Of a DNA stretch of 7,714 nt, positions 6,256 to 7,714 are shown piece by piece. Under the pieces are notes generated by a model. It worked only from the letters and a program-made list of their open reading frames with translations, was not told the origin of the DNA and did no database searches. The first letter of the stretch is position 1, and every line of letters begins with the position of its first letter. Made by a program: the position numbers and the translations under genes. The DNA comes from Devosia sp. (GTDB taxonomy: Bacteria > Pseudomonadota > Alphaproteobacteria > Rhizobiales > Devosiaceae): positions 1 to 7,714 of the forward strand of contig JAQGKG010000137.1 of the NCBI GenBank assembly GCA_028290245.1, in the 5' to 3' direction.

Positions 6256-6517
6256 AATCCCGATTGACGAATTTGTTGAAGCGGCTCTGGCCGCCGTCGC
6301 TCGTTTCGTCCTGGTACAAAAAGGCCAGCTTGTTCTCGTCGAATATCTTGAAGAACTCGTCCCATTCAATCGGCTTCAGCTTGTCCTCGGGTTCGCCAAA
6401 GTCGATCCGCAGAATGCCGCCCTTACCGCCGGTATCGACCACTGCCGGATGGCCGTCCCGGGCCTCCGCCCACTGGCGGATGTCTTCGTGTTTGGTGGTG
6501 GTATGGGAACTGCTCAT
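6254..6517 (-). CDS. Small conserved hypothetical protein, 87 residues (often misnamed 1,4-alpha-glucan branching enzyme)
   Basis: An 87-residue acidic, soluble protein without signal peptide or membrane segment. It has the pattern HEDIRQWAEARDGHPA (10-25), a central GGILRIDF block (33-40), IEWDEFFKIFDEN (50-62) and a C-terminal LAFLYQDETSDGGQSRFNKF motif (64-83). I recognise this pattern from small proteobacterial proteins that databases sometimes label as branching enzyme; nothing in it supports that activity, as it is far too short and has no glycosidase motif. An excellent AAGGAG at 7 nt spacing sets the ATG at 6517; an in-frame upstream extension to 6562 would overlap the preceding gene and is not favoured. 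It lies 25 nt after the UDP-glucose dehydrogenase gene and 10 nt before the MDR dehydrogenase gene, clearly inside the operon. Function unknown. Confidence 0.85.
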   Translation of the reverse strand: MSSSHTTTKHEDIRQWAEARDGHPAVVDTGGKGGILRIDFGEPEDKLKPIEWDEFFKIFDENKLAFLYQDETSDGGQSRFNKFVNRD

Positions 6518-6524
6518 GATCTTG

Positions 6525-6530
6525 CTCCTT
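6525..6530 (-). promoter_or_regulatory. Ribosome binding site for the 87-residue protein
   Basis: AAGGAG, a near-perfect Shine-Dalgarno sequence, lies 7 nt before ATG 6517. It is the strongest translation signal on the - strand of this window, suggesting that this little protein is made in quantity, and it excludes the longer start. Confidence 0.75.
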
Positions 6531-6542
6531 GGTGGGACATTA

Positions 6543-7714
6543 TCAGGCGGGCGACGCGGCAAGCGGCACGGTCGCGGCCGTCCCCTGCCCCCGGCGCGTT
6601 TTCTCTGGCCTTATCGCTGCGCGACCGAGGCCGAAATAGTGCAGCCCGGCTTCACCGGCGCGCGCCCCTTCCAGAATGTTTCGGAAATCAAAGACCGTTC
6701 GACCGCGCATGGCTGCTGCCAGTTGCGCCGGGTCCAGTGAGCGATAGTCATCCCACTCCGTCAGAATGACGACCACATCGGCATGGCGGGCAGCCTGCAG
6801 CGCGGTATCGTGCCATTGCACATCTGTGAGCAGACGCCGTGCCAAGCGGGGTTGCGGGTCATGCGCGTGGACGTTGAGGCCAGCCTCGACAAGCAGCGGG
6901 ACAATGGTCAACGATGCCGCCTCGCGCACGTCGTCGGTATTGGCCTTGAAGCTGGTGCCCAGGACCGCCACGCGACCACCGCGGGGCGTCGCATCGATGA
7001 TGCGGCGGGCCAGCGACTGCTTGCGAGCCTCGTTGCGTTCGATGAGAGCTTCGACCAGTGGCTGAGGTGCACCATGCCGGCGGCCAGTGATGGCAAAGGC
7101 GCGGGTGTCCTTGGGAAAACAGGAGCCGCCAAAGCCGGGTCCGGCAGCGAGAAATGCCGCGCCGATGCGACGGTCCCGTCCTATGCCGTCGGCCACAGCC
7201 ACGACATCTCCATCCAGCTTTTCGCAAAGATCAGCGACGTCGTTGATGAAGCCGATCTTGAGGGCGAGAAGGGCATTGGCAGCGTATTTTATGAGTTCGG
7301 CGTTGACGGTTTTGGTGACGACTAAAGGCACCCCTGTTGCGGTCAATGGTCGATAGATTTCCCGCAGTATTTCTTCGGAGCGGCGGTCGTCAGCACCGAC
7401 GACGATGCGGTCGGCGCGTAGGAAATCCTTGATCGCAGATCCTTCGCGGAGGAATTCGGGATTGGACGCTACCGAGACGTCCTTTCGACCGCGGCTGGAG
7501 TCCACCAGGTTTTTGACCCGCCCGGCCGTTCCCGCCACAACGGTCGATTTTAGGATCAGTACCGCGCCGTTCTTCAAATGCCGCGAAATACCTATCGCGG
7601 CAGCTTCGACAAAGCTGAGGTCGATGTCACCACTCTCGTCGGAAGGCGTGCCGACTGCCAGAAAGACAGCGGCAGCATTGCGCGCGGCTTCGCTGGAGTC
7701 ATTGTTGAAGTGTA
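6543..7714 (-). CDS. ugd: UDP-glucose 6-dehydrogenase (5' truncated by window)
   Basis: This enzyme oxidises UDP-glucose twice with NAD to UDP-glucuronate, a cytosolic precursor of capsule, exopolysaccharide and pentose sugars. The frame is open to the window edge, giving 389 visible residues of the usual 430 or so; only the N-terminal Rossmann GxGxxG region lies outside. Signatures are FLAVGTPSDESGDIDLSF (17-34), STVVAGT, SNPEFLREGSA, the NAELIKYAANA helix with its lysine, and GPGFGGSCFPKD with the catalytic cysteine at visible residue 198. A late GTSFKANTDDVREA block marks the C-terminal UDP-binding domain. The tail after about residue 365 is Ala/Arg/Pro-rich and looks dispensable. The final 25 nt before the small gene hold no terminator, so it heads or sits early in the - strand operon. 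A TTG at 7577 is internal, not the start. Confidence 0.95.
   Translation of the reverse strand, partial: HFNNDSSEAARNAAAVFLAVGTPSDESGDIDLSFVEAAAIGISRHLKNGAVLILKSTVVAGTAGRVKNLVDSSRGRKDVSVASNPEFLREGSAIKDFLRADRIVVGADDRRSEEILREIYRPLTATGVPLVVTKTVNAELIKYAANALLALKIGFINDVADLCEKLDGDVVAVADGIGRDRRIGAAFLAAGPGFGGSCFPKDTRAFAITGRRHGAPQPLVEALIERNEARKQSLARRIIDATPRGGRVAVLGTSFKANTDDVREAASLTIVPLLVEAGLNVHAHDPQPRLARRLLTDVQWHDTALQAARHADVVVILTEWDDYRSLDPAQLAAAMRGRTVFDFRNILEGARAGEAGLHYFGLGRAAIRPEKTRRGQGTAATVPLAASPA

Noticed and set aside
6244..6369. N-terminal extension of the MDR dehydrogenase up to 6369
   Set aside because: The extension is Thr/Ser/Arg-rich antisense-like sequence overlapping the small gene, while ATG 6243 has a ribosome binding site and matches the family's usual beginning.
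6518..6562. N-terminal extension of the 87-residue protein up to 6562
   Set aside because: It would overlap the UDP-glucose dehydrogenase gene and ignore the AAGGAG placed 7 nt before ATG 6517.
6095..6769. Open + strand frame of 224 codons spanning the dehydrogenase, small protein and UDP-glucose dehydrogenase genes
   Set aside because: It crosses three genes on the other strand that have proper start signals; its composition is that of a shadow frame.

Overview
The window is a compact, high-GC (about 60% by eye, not computed) proteobacterial segment, most likely alphaproteobacterial, although a betaproteobacterium cannot be excluded. It holds nine protein genes with almost no intergenic DNA. 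The longest gap between genes is 29 bases or fewer, depending on start choice. No tRNA, rRNA, CRISPR array, insertion sequence or convincing terminator is visible. Both operons begin outside the window, so no promoters are seen.

The left operon runs on the + strand (1-2777): the C-terminal part of an actinobacterial-type inositol-3-phosphate synthase, a histidine-phosphatase-family enzyme, a CmoB-like SAM methyltransferase of the Rta_06860/TIGR04290 type, and a clan GH-A glycosidase-like protein. Three of these genes are tightly coupled through GTGA/ATGA stop-start overlaps, and the operon shows Shine-Dalgarno motifs at a constant 7-nt spacing.

The right operon runs on the - strand, read from 7714 down to 2781: a UDP-glucose 6-dehydrogenase truncated by the window edge, an 87-residue protein of unknown function, a zinc-type medium-chain dehydrogenase, a polysaccharide pyruvyl transferase family protein, and an FrhB/FdhB-like iron-sulfur (coenzyme F420 hydrogenase beta-type) protein. 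The two operons converge tail to tail with only three bases between their stop codons.

Together the genes look like part of a locus building an uncharacterised glycoconjugate. One enzyme starts inositol supply, another oxidises UDP-glucose to UDP-glucuronate. Pyruvyl-transferase-type, FrhB-type, methyltransferase and glycosidase-type proteins would modify or trim the product. No glycosyltransferase or transporter lies inside the window. The strongest oddity is the glycosidase-like protein: its residues read in the order barrel strands 4-8 and then strands 1-3, as expected for a naturally circularly permuted GH-A barrel. A strong ribosome binding site and an overlapping start codon show that it really begins at the catalytic strand.
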